A stretch of DNA of 64,000 bases from Virgifigura deserti (GCA_003576685.1 QOZR01000007.1:62001-126000), one strand, 5' to 3'; numbered from the stretch's first letter, positions 1 to 9,266 are shown. Numbers and translations: made by a program. Notes: generated by a model from the letters alone, not told the origin.

Positions 1-359
1 GGACCGTCCAGCCGGCCGGCGATGTCCCGCGAGGTGATGAGCATTCCAGGGGTGCAGAAGCCGCATTGCAGGCCATGATGCGTCGAGAAGGCCTCGCGCA
101 GGCGCCCCATCAACGGGTCGCCGTCGAAGCCTTCGATAGTCCGTACCTCGCTGCCGTCACAGGCGACAGCGTAGGTGATGCAGGACCGCATCGGCTTGCC
201 GTCGATCATGACCGTGCAGGCGCCGCAGACGCCCTGTTCGCAACCGAGATGCGTACCGGTCAAGCCGAGGTCCGAGCGGAGAAAATCGGCGAGATGCGTG
301 CGCGGCTCGACCGCCGCGGTCACCGCTTCGCCGTTCACCGTCAGGGAGACCTGCTTCAT
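1..359 (-). CDS. Molybdenum hydroxylase small [2Fe-2S] subunit (CoxS-like), 3' end outside window
   Basis: This encodes the iron-sulfur subunit that passes electrons from the molybdenum site to FAD in xanthine dehydrogenase-family hydroxylases. The protein begins MKQVSLTVNGEAV. The plant-type ferredoxin cluster ligands are visible as C40, C45, C48 and C60 (CEQGVCGAC then C), and the second-cluster motif CGFCTPGM lies near residue 98. The start ATG at 359 overlaps the stop of the medium subunit by 4 bases (ATGA), so the two are translationally coupled and this gene is the last visible in the operon. The gene runs off the window at residue 119, so the C-terminal [2Fe-2S] domain is only partly seen. 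The subunit type is clear; the substrate is not. Confidence 0.9.
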   Translation of the reverse strand, partial: MKQVSLTVNGEAVTAAVEPRTHLADFLRSDLGLTGTHLGCEQGVCGACTVMIDGKPMRSCITYAVACDGSEVRTIEGFDGDPLMGRLREAFSTHHGLQCGFCTPGMLITSRDIAGRLDG

Positions 360-1183
360 CGTCCGTATACCTGTCCAATCGCCCGGCGCACCGCAACGGC
401 ATGAAGCTGCCGCGCCGCCGGCGCCGCCTCCGGCAGCGCCACCTCGACGGCCGCATCTAGCTTCGCCAGGCCGGCTTCCGCGCCGCCGGCGGCCAGCGCC
501 TCCGCCATCTCCTCCAGCAGCACCGGCGGCCCGTCGACGGCGCCCATGACGACGCGGCAGTAGCGGCGCTCGGGGTCGACGACCACGGCGCCGATGGCGT
601 CCGCGAACTCGCCCGCCTTGCGGCAGATCTTGTGATAGCCCCAGGCGCTTGCGGCCGACAGCCTGGGTACGGCGACCGCTTCGATCATCTCGTCCTCGGC
701 AAGCGCCGTCGTGAAGGCGCCCAGCACGAAATCCGAAAGACAGATGACACGCTCGCCGGCTTGGCTGCGGACCTGGACGGCGGCATCGACGGCGGTCAGG
801 GCAGACAGCCAGTCCGCGGCGGGATCGGCATGGGCGAGACTTCCGCCGATGGTCCCCCTGTTGCGCACCGCGCGGTAGGCGATGCCGCCCGCGACATGCC
901 GCATCAGGCCGCCGGTCGGATCCGGCACCTCGCCGTCCTCGAACTCGGCATGGGTGAGCGCGGCGCCGAACAGGATCCGGTCGTCGGACTCCTCGACCCG
1001 GCGAAGGGATTGGAGCCGCCTGACGTCGATCAACAGTTCGGGTCGCACCAAACGCAGATTGAGCATTGGCCCAAGGGATTGGCCGCCGGACACGAGCTTG
1101 GCGCCGGCGTCAGCCCGCCTCAGCAGGGCGACGGCCTCCTCGAGATTGCCGGCACGTTCGTAATCGAAGGCTACGGGCTTCAC
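356..1183 (-). CDS. Molybdenum hydroxylase medium FAD-binding subunit (CoxM-like)
   Basis: A 275-residue FAD subunit of the xanthine dehydrogenase family. The N-terminal half has the typical FAD-binding signature KLVSGGQSLGPMLNLRL (residues 29-45), and the second FAD-contact segment is AVRNRGTIGGSLAHADPAAD near residues 105-125. Length is normal for the family. The start overlaps the large-subunit stop by 4 bases and the end overlaps the small-subunit start by 4 bases. The gene order large-medium-small differs from the medium-small-large order of CO dehydrogenase operons. In the complex this subunit accepts electrons from the [2Fe-2S] subunit and hands them to a quinone or other acceptor. Confidence 0.92.
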   Translation of the reverse strand: MKPVAFDYERAGNLEEAVALLRRADAGAKLVSGGQSLGPMLNLRLVRPELLIDVRRLQSLRRVEESDDRILFGAALTHAEFEDGEVPDPTGGLMRHVAGGIAYRAVRNRGTIGGSLAHADPAADWLSALTAVDAAVQVRSQAGERVICLSDFVLGAFTTALAEDEMIEAVAVPRLSAASAWGYHKICRKAGEFADAIGAVVVDPERRYCRVVMGAVDGPPVLLEEMAEALAAGGAEAGLAKLDAAVEVALPEAAPAARQLHAVAVRRAIGQVYGR

Positions 1184-3540
1184 GGTCGCGCGACCTCTTC
1201 CGACTTCGGGCGCGCCTTGGCCGCCAGGATGGCATCCAGGACCCGCCGCGGCGTCGCCGGGATCTCCGCGATCTCGGCGCCGAGCGATCGCAGGGCGTCG
1301 TTGATCGCGTTCACCACGGCACCAGGCGGCGCGATCGCCCCGCCTTCGCCCACGCCCTTGATCCCATGCGCCGTATAGGGCGACGGCGTCTCCATATGGC
1401 CGATGCGCATCGCGGGCAGCTCGGCCGGCCCCGGCAGCAGGTAGTCCATCAAGGTCGAGGCAAGCGGCTGTCCGGCGCCGTCATAAGTCGACTCCTCGAA
1501 CAGCGCGGTGCCGATGCCCTGCGCCGTGCCGCCGAAGGTCTGTCCCTCGACGATCATCGGGTTCACCATGCGGCCGCAATCCTCGACGATGATGTAGTCG
1601 AGGATGCGCGTCAGTCCGGTGTCGGGATCCACCGCGACCACCGCCGCGTGCGTCGCATAGGTGAAGGCGCCGGTATCGACCTGGGGGCGGAAGCCCTCGG
1701 TCACCTCGAGCCCCATGGTATCGACGTCGTCCGGAAGCTGCTCCGGCCGCAGATACCAGGCCCGTCCCACCTCGGCGAAAGAGATGCTGGCGTTGCGGCC
1801 GAAGATCTTGCCGTCGCGCAGTTCCACCTCCTCGGCCTCGCATTGCATGAGATGCGCCGCGATATGTCGGATTCGCCGGGCCAGCTCCTCGCAGGACCGG
1901 GACACCGCGCCCCCCGCCATGACCATGCCGCGCGAGGCATAGGCGCCGGTCGAGTAGGGTGTCAGGGCCGTATCGCCGAGCACCACCTGGATCTGGTCGA
2001 CCGGGAGCGTGAGAATCTCGCTCGCCACCTGGGACAGTGTCGTCTCCAACCCCTGGCCGATGGTGTGGATGCCGGCGCGCAGCTCCAGCCCGCCATCGGG
2101 CGTGAGCCGCGCCGTGGCCTGCTCATAGCCAGGGACCAGCGGGATGCCCCAGGCGGCGAAGACCTTCGTACCGTGCGCGGACTGCTCCGTGAAGGTGGAG
2201 AAGCCGACGCCGACGAGCTGGCCGTCGGGCTCTCCCCTTTTCTGGCGTGCACGGACGCCCGGAAGGTCGATCATCCGAACCGCGCGGCGCAGCGACTCCG
2301 GATAGTTGCCGCTGTCGTAATGCTTGTTGGTGACGTTGTCGTAGGGCATGTCGCGCGCCTGAACGAGGTTCTCCTCGCGCACCTCGGCGGGCTCGCGCCC
2401 CACCGCGCGGGCGATGGCGTCGATGGTCAGTTCGATCGCGAAGCAGACGCCCGTCCGGGCGACGCCGCGATAGGGCGTGAAGGGCGGCTTGTTGGTCGCG
2501 ACCGAATAGGTCCGGCACCGATAGCCCCTGAAATCATACGGCCCGGGGAGATTTCCCCCTGCCTGCGCCGCTTCCAGCCCGGCCGTGAAGGGCCATACCG
2601 AATAGGCGCCGACGTCGATCGTCACCTCGGCATCCAGGGCCAGCAGACGTCCGCGCTCGTCGGCATAGGCGGTCACGGAATAATGATGCTGGCGCGTGTT
2701 CGCGCCGGCCGTCAGATGCTCGCGCCGATCCTCGACCCAGCGGAACGGGCGCTTCTGCGTGAGCGCCAGCCACGCGACGCAGACCTCTTCCGGCTGGAGC
2801 ACGCATTTATAGCCGAAGCCTCCGCCGACGTCGGGCGGCACCACGCGGATCAGGCGCTGCTCGATGCCGAGGCACTCGGAGAGGCCGGTCCGGATCATGT
2901 GGGGCACCTGGGTCGAGGAACAGACCACAAGCTGCCCGGCTTGGTGGTCCCAATAAGCGAGGACGCCCTTCCCCTCCATCGGATGCATGCACTGCCGCGC
3001 GGTCCGATATTCGCGTTTGACCACGATGGGAGCGCGCTTAACGATATCGTCTATATCGCCATTGGCGACGGTCTCGAGGAACAGGTTGTCGCCCCAGGAC
3101 TCGTGCACCAGCGGCGCCTGCGGCTCGCGGGCGGCCAGGCTGTCGACGACCGCCAGAAGCTCCTCGATCTCGATTTCGACCGACTCGGCCAAGTCCTCGG
3201 CTTCCGCGCGGGTCCGGGCAACGCACATTGCGACGGCTTCGCCCACGAAGCGCACCTTGTCCTTGGCGAGCGCGGGGTAGTCGGAAATCTTGAAGCCCGG
3301 GATCCCGGACTTGGCGAGGATCGGCCGAACACCGTCCATGTCGGCGCTCGTGAAGACCAGATGCTCCTGCCCGGCAGGCTTCCGGACAGCGCCCAGGCGG
3401 CCATGCGCGACGGGACTCCGCAGGAAGGCGACCTCGCGCAGCCCCGGCATCGTCATGTCGCCGACGAAGCGTCCGCGGCCGTGCAAATGCCGATCGTCTT
3501 CCTTTCTGCGCACCCTTGCGCCGATACCCTGCGATCCCAC
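1180..3540 (-). CDS. Molybdenum hydroxylase large molybdopterin subunit (CoxL family, form II-like)
   Basis: A 786-residue catalytic subunit of the xanthine dehydrogenase/aldehyde oxidase family that hydroxylates a carbon with water-derived oxygen. Visible features are the GGGFG molybdopterin loop (residues 239-243), PYRGVARTG at 356-364, and the C-terminal GVGEGGAIAPPGAV segment that carries the base Glu. True CO dehydrogenases have AYRCSFR with a catalytic Cys at the 356-364 position; here it is YRGVAR, so a CO dehydrogenase role is not supported. An N-heteroaromatic or aldehyde hydroxylase is more likely. Start is GTG at 3540, preceded by GAGG about 9 bases upstream. It follows a TRAP solute-binding gene by 91 bases on the same strand, which suggests imported substrate feeds it. 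Confidence 0.88.
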   Translation of the reverse strand: MGSQGIGARVRRKEDDRHLHGRGRFVGDMTMPGLREVAFLRSPVAHGRLGAVRKPAGQEHLVFTSADMDGVRPILAKSGIPGFKISDYPALAKDKVRFVGEAVAMCVARTRAEAEDLAESVEIEIEELLAVVDSLAAREPQAPLVHESWGDNLFLETVANGDIDDIVKRAPIVVKREYRTARQCMHPMEGKGVLAYWDHQAGQLVVCSSTQVPHMIRTGLSECLGIEQRLIRVVPPDVGGGFGYKCVLQPEEVCVAWLALTQKRPFRWVEDRREHLTAGANTRQHHYSVTAYADERGRLLALDAEVTIDVGAYSVWPFTAGLEAAQAGGNLPGPYDFRGYRCRTYSVATNKPPFTPYRGVARTGVCFAIELTIDAIARAVGREPAEVREENLVQARDMPYDNVTNKHYDSGNYPESLRRAVRMIDLPGVRARQKRGEPDGQLVGVGFSTFTEQSAHGTKVFAAWGIPLVPGYEQATARLTPDGGLELRAGIHTIGQGLETTLSQVASEILTLPVDQIQVVLGDTALTPYSTGAYASRGMVMAGGAVSRSCEELARRIRHIAAHLMQCEAEEVELRDGKIFGRNASISFAEVGRAWYLRPEQLPDDVDTMGLEVTEGFRPQVDTGAFTYATHAAVVAVDPDTGLTRILDYIIVEDCGRMVNPMIVEGQTFGGTAQGIGTALFEESTYDGAGQPLASTLMDYLLPGPAELPAMRIGHMETPSPYTAHGIKGVGEGGAIAPPGAVVNAINDALRSLGAEIAEIPATPRRVLDAILAAKARPKSEEVARP

Positions 3541-3631
3541 GATCTTGCCTCTTCGAACTACCTGCCGCGGACGGGTGAGCGACCGACCGGCCGCTCACCC
3601 ATTTCCCGATCGTCCCGTTAAGCGCCGCCCG

Positions 3632-4732
3632 TCAAGCGCCGTAAGGGAAGTCCAGCTTGCGCGCCTGCATGAACGCAAGCTCCGTCAGATTGGTGTATGG
3701 CAGCACCATCTTGCGGAACGACATAAGGCTATCATAGACCTCGCGGCTCAGCGCATCGGCCGAAGCCGCCGCCTGGACGACATCGTTTGAGACACGGCCG
3801 AGCTCCGTCAGGGTCTCGTCGTTCAGCATGCGAATCTGTACGTCGTGCTCCTCGACCATGGTCTTCAGCGCTTGGCCGTTCTTGGCGACGAACTCATCGA
3901 CGACGATCGCATTGGCGACGGTGCACCCCCCCTTCACGATCTCCTTGAGATCGTCGCTCAGCGAGTTCCAGGCGTCGAGATTGATGAAGGTGTCGAGCAC
4001 GCCGCAGGGCTCCATCCAGCCGGGCCAATAGTAGAATTTCGCCACCTTGTGGAGGCCGAACGCCATGTCGTTGAACGGCCCCACGAAATCGGCACCGTCG
4101 ACGGCCCCCGACTGCAGGGCTTGCGGCACTTCGCCCAAGGGAATTTGCACCGGCGTCGCGCCGACTTCGCTCAGCACCTTCGAGCCGAGGCCGCCGCTGC
4201 GGATCTTGAGCCCTCTGAAGTCACCGATGGAGTTGATCTCCTTGTTGAGCCAGCCTGCCGCCTGGACCGAGGTGTTCCCTCCAGGGAAGAACTTGACCCC
4301 CATTTCCGCATAAGCCTTGTCCGCGAGCTCCTGGCCGCCGCCCCAGCGATACCAGGCATTCTGTTCCTGGGTGGTGACGGCGAAGGGGACCGGCGCGAAG
4401 AAGTTCAGCGCCGGTATCTTGCCGACCCAGAACGAGGGATAGCCGTGGCCCATCTCGACCGCTCCGTCCGCCACGGCGTCCATCGTCTGGAACGGCGGCG
4501 CGATCTCACCGGAGCCATAAAGCTTGATTGTCAGGCGTCCATTCGATGCCTTGGCGACATGATCCGCGATCACCTCCACGCCCGTCCACAGGAGGGGGGC
4601 GTTGCGCGGCCAGGTCGCCTGCAGCCGCCACTCCTTCCGATCCTGCGAAATCGCCGGAGCCGGGAATGCCGCCCCAAGAGCCCCGACGGCCCCCAATCCA
4701 CCTGCAGTCTTGACGAAATCCCTACGCTTCAT
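3632..4732 (-). CDS. TRAP transporter substrate-binding protein (DctP, Tat-exported)
   Basis: A 366-residue periplasmic binding protein of the DctP family, closest in style to the TAKP/alpha-keto-acid and mannitol-type branch. The first residues MKRRDFVKTAGG form a twin-arginine signal followed by a hydrophobic Ala/Gly stretch, so export by Tat is likely. The mature protein has DctP-type segments such as DAVADGAVEMGHG and the ligand-anchoring region KIRSGGLGSKVLSEVGA. It lies 67 bases after the DctM gene and before the molybdenum hydroxylase genes. It probably captures the same compound or family of compounds that the hydroxylase oxidises; the substrate cannot be told from sequence. Confidence 0.92.
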   Translation of the reverse strand: MKRRDFVKTAGGLGAVGALGAAFPAPAISQDRKEWRLQATWPRNAPLLWTGVEVIADHVAKASNGRLTIKLYGSGEIAPPFQTMDAVADGAVEMGHGYPSFWVGKIPALNFFAPVPFAVTTQEQNAWYRWGGGQELADKAYAEMGVKFFPGGNTSVQAAGWLNKEINSIGDFRGLKIRSGGLGSKVLSEVGATPVQIPLGEVPQALQSGAVDGADFVGPFNDMAFGLHKVAKFYYWPGWMEPCGVLDTFINLDAWNSLSDDLKEIVKGGCTVANAIVVDEFVAKNGQALKTMVEEHDVQIRMLNDETLTELGRVSNDVVQAAASADALSREVYDSLMSFRKMVLPYTNLTELAFMQARKLDFPYGA

Positions 4733-4799
4733 CGCTGTTCTCCCCGTGGTTGATTACGCTCTTCCTTGCCGGTGCAAACGCCAGCCCGGTTCCCAGACG

Positions 4800-6182
4800 T
4801 CAGAAAAGAATGCTCGGCAGCCACGTCACCAACTGAGGGAATGTGCCAATCAGCACCACTGCCATCAGTTGGATGACGATGAACGGACTGACCCCGCGAT
4901 AGATCGTCGTCACGCCGAGTTGCGGGGCCACGCCCTGAAGAAAGAAGATCGCGAAGCCGAACGGCGGCGTGAGATAGCTCGTCTGGAGGACAATGCCCAT
5001 TGCCACGCCGAGCCAGAGCGGGTCCGCGCCCATCATGATCAGCACGGGCGCGAAGATCGGCACCACGATGAAGATGATCTCGAAGGTATCGATGAGGAAC
5101 CCGAGGAAGAACATCACCGCAAGCACGAACGCGGTCGCCGCGATGACGCCGCCCGGGATATCGCTGATCAGGGAGGTCACGACCTCCTCGCCGCCGAGGC
5201 CGCGGAACACAAGTGAGAAAATCGTCGCGCCGATGAGGATCGCGAAGATCATGGTGCTGATCATGAGCGAGGACCGGGATACCTCGCGGAGAATGGAGAG
5301 CGTGAAGCTTCCGCGTAGCGCGGCCAGCACGCAGGCACCAAGCGCCCCCATGGCCGCCGACTCGGTCGCCGTCGCGATGCCGGTGAGAATCGATCCCAGG
5401 ACGATGATGATCAGGGCAAGCGGCGGCACCATCGCCTTGAGAATCCGCGACGGCAGGGTGCGCCGCTCCTCGTCCGTCATGATGAGCGGGGGGCAGGCTT
5501 TTGGATCCATCAGCGCCTTGATGGCCATCCACGCCATATAAAGCAGGACCAGGATAAGGCCGGGCATCAGCGCGGCGGCGAAGAGATCCGTGACCGTGAC
5601 CATGTTGGCGTCGAAGCGGCCGAGTCGCAGGTTCGCCTGGGTGTTGGCGTTCTGCAGCATGATACCGAGCAGGATCAGCACCGTGGAGGGCGGGATGAGC
5701 TGGGCGAGAGTCCCGGAGGCGCAGATCACGCCACTTGCGAGCGATTTGGAATAGTTGGCCCGCATCATCGCCGGCAGGCTGATCAGCCCCATGGTCACCA
5801 CGGTCGCACCGACGATCCCGGTGGATGCCGCCAGCAGCGCACCCACCATGATGACCGACAGGCCGAGGCCGCCATGCATGCGGCCGAAGAGCTGCCCCAT
5901 GGTGATCAGAAGATCCTCTGCGATCTTCGAACGTTCCAGGACGATGCCCATAAAGATGAAGAGCGGCACCGCCACAAGCGTCTCATCGACCATGATCGAG
6001 ACGATCCGCCCGGCGACCGAGGACAGGATCACCCAATCGAAGACGCCGACCCACCAGCCGATGGCGGCGAAGATCACCGCCACGCCGGCCAGCGAGAAGG
6101 CGACCGGGAAACCCAGAAGGAGGCCAGCCAAGGCTCCGGCAAACATGAGAAGCGAGAGAGCCTCGCCGAACGACTCAAGCAT
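4800..6182 (-). CDS. TRAP transporter large permease (DctM)
   Basis: The large integral-membrane subunit of a TRAP transporter, about 460 residues with a dozen or so hydrophobic segments. Typical DctM pieces are GLLLGFPVAFSLAGVAVI near the N-terminus, ASTGIVGATVVTMGLISLPAM in the middle and IPPSTVLILLGIML. The start taken here is the ATG at 6182, which overlaps the DctQ stop by 8 bases; an in-frame start at 6206 would add eight residues and a 32-base overlap. It works with the neighbouring DctQ and DctP for sodium-driven uptake, probably of an organic acid. Confidence 0.93.
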   Translation of the reverse strand: MLESFGEALSLLMFAGALAGLLLGFPVAFSLAGVAVIFAAIGWWVGVFDWVILSSVAGRIVSIMVDETLVAVPLFIFMGIVLERSKIAEDLLITMGQLFGRMHGGLGLSVIMVGALLAASTGIVGATVVTMGLISLPAMMRANYSKSLASGVICASGTLAQLIPPSTVLILLGIMLQNANTQANLRLGRFDANMVTVTDLFAAALMPGLILVLLYMAWMAIKALMDPKACPPLIMTDEERRTLPSRILKAMVPPLALIIIVLGSILTGIATATESAAMGALGACVLAALRGSFTLSILREVSRSSLMISTMIFAILIGATIFSLVFRGLGGEEVVTSLISDIPGGVIAATAFVLAVMFFLGFLIDTFEIIFIVVPIFAPVLIMMGADPLWLGVAMGIVLQTSYLTPPFGFAIFFLQGVAPQLGVTTIYRGVSPFIVIQLMAVVLIGTFPQLVTWLPSILF

Positions 6183-6699
6183 CGGAATCGCCTCTCCGTC
6201 CGGCAAGCGTCGCCACGCCGCCGAGGACGAGCGACAGGCCTTGCAAAGCCATGACCACGCAGAACAGGAGCAGGCAGCTCTTGAGGAGATACATGAAGGG
6301 AAGGCCGTCCATCGTCGGCGAGGCTTCGAGCCTATTCCACGAGCGCGTGACCACGGGAAGGCTGGTCCAGGTGATGACCGCCATGGCCGGCCAGAGGAAC
6401 AGGCAGACGCCCACGATGTTCACGACGGCGCGGGCGCGTGCGGACAGCCGGCCATAGAAGAGGTCGACGCGCACATGCTTGTCGTGGAGCAGCACATAGC
6501 CGGCGCCGACCGTGAAGACCATGCCGTGCAGCCAGATGAAGCTCTCGGTGAGCCAGGGAAGGCCGATCCCGAAGGCATAGCGCAGGACGACCACGGATGC
6601 CGCGACAAGCACGATGATCGGCATGAGCCAGGTAAGGCTGCGACCGACCGCCTCGTTGAGGCCATCGATCCCTCGCGCGATGGTGCGCAGCGACCACAT
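6175..6699 (-). CDS. TRAP transporter small permease (DctQ)
   Basis: A 174-residue four-helix DctQ subunit. Hydrophobic helices are seen at LTWLMPIIVLVAASVVVLRYA, FIWLHGMVFTVGAGYVLL, AVVNIVGVCLFLWPAMAVI and YLLKSCLLLFCVVMALQG. The conserved family motif around LHDKHVRVDLFY is present. The start chosen, ATG at 6699, overlaps the amidase stop as TGATG, a standard coupling arrangement. A longer start at 6744 lies in frame but would overlap the amidase by 46 bases and adds no recognisable domain. Confidence 0.9.
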   Translation of the reverse strand: MWSLRTIARGIDGLNEAVGRSLTWLMPIIVLVAASVVVLRYAFGIGLPWLTESFIWLHGMVFTVGAGYVLLHDKHVRVDLFYGRLSARARAVVNIVGVCLFLWPAMAVITWTSLPVVTRSWNRLEASPTMDGLPFMYLLKSCLLLFCVVMALQGLSLVLGGVATLAGRRGDSDA

Positions 6700-8153
6700 C
6701 ACGCTTTCGTCCGCGACGGCAAGGACGGACGCTGTCTGCCCCACGGACAGGCAGCCTCATAGAGCGCGGCAGCGCGCAGAAGCGCGGCGTCGGCATACCA
6801 GCGCCCGGCCAGTTGCACGCCGAGAGGCAGCCCGTCCTCGGTGAACCCGGCCGGAAGGCTTACGGCCGGATGACCGGACAGATCGAAGGCATTGAGATAG
6901 GGCGTCCATTCCCGGCGCATGTCTCCCACGACCTCTCCCTCGATCTCGATCGGATCGAGGACCGGATGATCGGCCCGCAGGGGCGGTGCGCTCGCGACGG
7001 GCGTCAGGACGAAATCGTGACTGTCGAACCAGGACTGCGTCTTCCGGAACAGTTCGGTCCGCTTGTAGAGGGCGCGCTGCAGTTCGAGCCCGCTATAACT
7101 CCCACCCTCCCGGATGCCGGCGGCGAAGCTGCTGTCGATCTTCGCCTCGATCTCGTCGATCCGATCGAAGAAGCGCGCCGCCCAGTTCGACTGCTGCAGG
7201 ATGCGCCAGGTCGGCTCGGCATTCTCGACGGGCGACTCGTCCACCTCCACCTCGGCACCGAGGTCGCGGAACGCGTCGGCCGCCGCCAACAGCTGGGCCT
7301 CTACGGCACGATGCAGGCGTTTGTTGCCCATGAGCGGCTTGCACAGGATCCGCAAACCACGAAGATCGCCGCCCTCCTCGACAGACTGTGCCGCCGACAT
7401 CTGCGGCGCCCTCAGCGAGTGCGGATCGCTGGAATGCGCACCGGCCACGACGTCGAGCATGAGGGCGACGTCACGAACCTCCCGCGCCATCAGGCCGAGA
7501 TGGATGAAGTTGGCGAAGCCTTCGGGAATCTGGTTGTGCGGCACGAGCCCCAGCGTCGGCTTCAGCCCGACCACGTTGGTGCAGGCAGCCGGCAGTCGTG
7601 TGGAGGCGCCCGCATCGGTCGCCAGCGCCAACGGCACGAGCCCCGCCGCGAGCGCGACGCCCGAACCCGCGCTGGATCCGCCGCAGGTACGATCGGGATG
7701 CCAGGGGTTCCGCGTCAGTCCGGTGAGCGGCGAAGACCCCATCATGGAGTGGGCGAACTCGGTCGTCGTGGTCTTGCCCAGCACGATGGCGCCCGCCTGC
7801 TTCAGCCGCGTGACCGCGACGGTGTCGGCCGGCGCGATCGCGTCGGCCATGAGCCGCGAGCCCCAGGCCGTCCGGACGCCGGCCACATTGAGAATGTCCT
7901 TGACCGCGAGGGGAATGCCATGAAGCGGGCCGAGAGACTTCCCTTCGCGAGCGGCGGCATCGGCGGCATCGGCAGCCTGAAGCGCATCGTCCGCGCAAAG
8001 GGTCGCGAAGGCGTTCAAGCTGTCCTGCGTGGACCGGATGCGCTCCAGAAGGGTTTCGACGACCGTTCGCGCCGAAAGCTCCCCCCGACTCAGCCGCTTG
8101 GACGCCTCATGGGCGCTCAGATAGCCGACCGAGTCTCCTGACAGAAACGTCAC
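6699..8153 (-). CDS. Amidase-signature hydrolase
   Basis: A 484-residue amidase-signature enzyme that hydrolyses a carboxamide or related C-N bond. The Ser-cisSer-Lys triad can be read: K85 in LAVKDIL, S160 in CGGSSAGSG and nucleophile S184 in ATDAGASTRLP. The usual GSDTGGS is altered to ATDAGAS, but the nucleophile is retained. The GTG at 8153 is chosen because GGGAGAG precedes it at good spacing; a TTG at 8183 has no comparable site. It is the first gene of the operon amidase-dctQ-dctM-dctP-molybdenum hydroxylase, and a GTATAC operator pair lies upstream. It may release an aromatic acid from an amide, but the substrate is inferred only from context. Confidence 0.88.
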   Translation of the reverse strand: MTFLSGDSVGYLSAHEASKRLSRGELSARTVVETLLERIRSTQDSLNAFATLCADDALQAADAADAAAREGKSLGPLHGIPLAVKDILNVAGVRTAWGSRLMADAIAPADTVAVTRLKQAGAIVLGKTTTTEFAHSMMGSSPLTGLTRNPWHPDRTCGGSSAGSGVALAAGLVPLALATDAGASTRLPAACTNVVGLKPTLGLVPHNQIPEGFANFIHLGLMAREVRDVALMLDVVAGAHSSDPHSLRAPQMSAAQSVEEGGDLRGLRILCKPLMGNKRLHRAVEAQLLAAADAFRDLGAEVEVDESPVENAEPTWRILQQSNWAARFFDRIDEIEAKIDSSFAAGIREGGSYSGLELQRALYKRTELFRKTQSWFDSHDFVLTPVASAPPLRADHPVLDPIEIEGEVVGDMRREWTPYLNAFDLSGHPAVSLPAGFTEDGLPLGVQLAGRWYADAALLRAAALYEAACPWGRQRPSLPSRTKA

Positions 8154-8263
8154 CTGTCTCTCCCTGCGGCTGCTTTCGCGCAACAGCCCTTATCTTTGCC
8201 GTCGGCATGGGAGATTTCTTCCGCGCCCGATGCGCCGCGGCAACCCCCATCGGCGATTCCATT

Positions 8264-8326
8264 TAGGAGGTATACCGATCTTTTTCCGCCCTCATTGTCA
8301 ATGAAAAAATGTCGGTATACTGATGA
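8264..8326. promoter_or_regulatory. Paired GTATAC operator-like sites upstream of the amidase operon and the MarR gene
   Basis: Two GTATAC cores lie at 8270-8275 and 8315-8320, 45 bases centre to centre, in opposite orientation. Site 1 reads GGTATACCGATCTTTTTC on the plus strand; site 2 reads ATCAGTATACCGACATTTTT on the minus strand, so the element is an imperfect long inverted repeat. The same ATCAGTATAC word recurs at 12801 and 12974. The TATACT at 8316-8321 could also be a plus-strand -10 box, with TTGTCA at 8295 spaced 15 bases. The position between divergent amidase and MarR genes fits a MarR operator, but binding is inference. The rest of 8184-8538 shows no gene. Confidence 0.55.
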
Positions 8327-8538
8327 TAATTGCGCGATGCAGCGGAAGATTTATTATCAAACATTCCGCACCAGATGGCCGCGGCCCTAAAATTTCTATT
8401 ATATATCAGTTCATTATGTGAGTGTTGCCGATTCAGAAGATCATCCAGCGCCACCATGCCGTTATGACAATTTTCCGCAGATTCCTTGACGGCGAATCCT
8501 GCGAGTTCTACTGGTAATCAAATAGATGGTGGACACCG

Positions 8539-9060
8539 ATGGAGAGCCGCGTGCCGAAGAAAAAGAAAGCCGAGTCACAGACGATTGCGCCCCACAGCCT
8601 CGTCGATCGTCTGCCGCTTTGGGCGCGGCCGGGATTCCTCATTCGGCGCGTGCATCAGATTCATTACGCCCTTTTCTTCGAGGAGTGCGCCGATTTCGGA
8701 ATTACGCCGGTGCAATATGGCCTCCTGACGACTCTCTCGCTCACCCCCGACCTCGATCAGAATTCGCTCGGCCAAGAGCTTGGAATCGACCGTACCAATG
8801 TGGCCGACGTGCTGCATCGCCTGAGCAGGCGGGGGCTTCTGGAGCGCCGTCGCAGCGAGACCGATCGCCGAATGGTGCTTGCGCGACTGACGCCGGAGGG
8901 CGAGCGGATCACCAAGGAGATGTACGCCGCCATGCAGCGGGCGCAGGAGCGGCTCTTGGAACCGCTGCGCCCGGAGGAGCGGGGCGCCTTCATCACCATG
9001 CTGATTCGCCTGATCGACGCCAACAACCATCTGGGCCGGACGACCTTTCGCCCGAGCTGA
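8539..9060 (+). CDS. MarR-family transcriptional regulator
   Basis: A 173-residue winged helix-turn-helix protein. The DNA-binding part reads LGQELGIDRTNVADVLHRL for the helix-turn-helix, followed by the wing ERRRSETDRRMVLARLT, a standard MarR pattern. The start ATG at 8539 has GGTGGA about 6 bases upstream. It is divergent from the amidase/TRAP/hydroxylase operon and converges on the dioxygenase operon. MarR proteins usually bind palindromes in their own intergenic region and are released by phenolic or carboxylate ligands, so this is the best candidate to read the GTATAC sites at 8264, 12801 and 12974. Confidence 0.92.
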   Translation: MESRVPKKKKAESQTIAPHSLVDRLPLWARPGFLIRRVHQIHYALFFEECADFGITPVQYGLLTTLSLTPDLDQNSLGQELGIDRTNVADVLHRLSRRGLLERRRSETDRRMVLARLTPEGERITKEMYAAMQRAQERLLEPLRPEERGAFITMLIRLIDANNHLGRTTFRPS

Positions 9061-9137
9061 GCGGCGACCGTGCCCCTCCTCGCTCTCCGATCCTGAGCCG
9101 GAACCGTTCATGAGCGGGCTTGGAAGAGCCTCCATTT

Positions 9138-9230
9138 TGTCATTACCGGGCTTGACCCGGCAATCCAGGGACGCTGGCGCCGATCATGCCTTGCGGCCCC
9201 TGGATGCCCGGAGCAAGTCCGGGCATGACA
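9138..9230. repeat. 93-bp interspersed palindromic repeat, copy 1
   Basis: The element begins TGTCATTACCGGGCTTGACC and ends AAGTCCGGGCATGACA, so its ends are inverted repeats of one another. An inverted copy of exactly the same length lies at 23742-23834; by eye the two match at roughly 85-90% of positions. Both copies sit between convergent genes: this one lies between the MarR gene and the dioxygenase beta gene. No open reading frame of note is inside. It could act as a bidirectional terminator or be a REP-like mobile palindrome. Confidence 0.8.
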
Positions 9231-9266
9231 TGAAATGAAACCTCCAAACAAAATTGCAGCCTCGCC

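Noticed and set aside
1180..3540. Carbon monoxide dehydrogenase
   Set aside because: The signature AYRCSFR is absent and the gene order differs from CO dehydrogenase operons.
1066..3621. Long plus-strand open frame (about 850 codons) opposite the hydroxylase large subunit
   Set aside because: It is Arg/Asp/His-rich, matches no family and is antisense to a clear gene. Long antisense frames are expected in GC-rich DNA.
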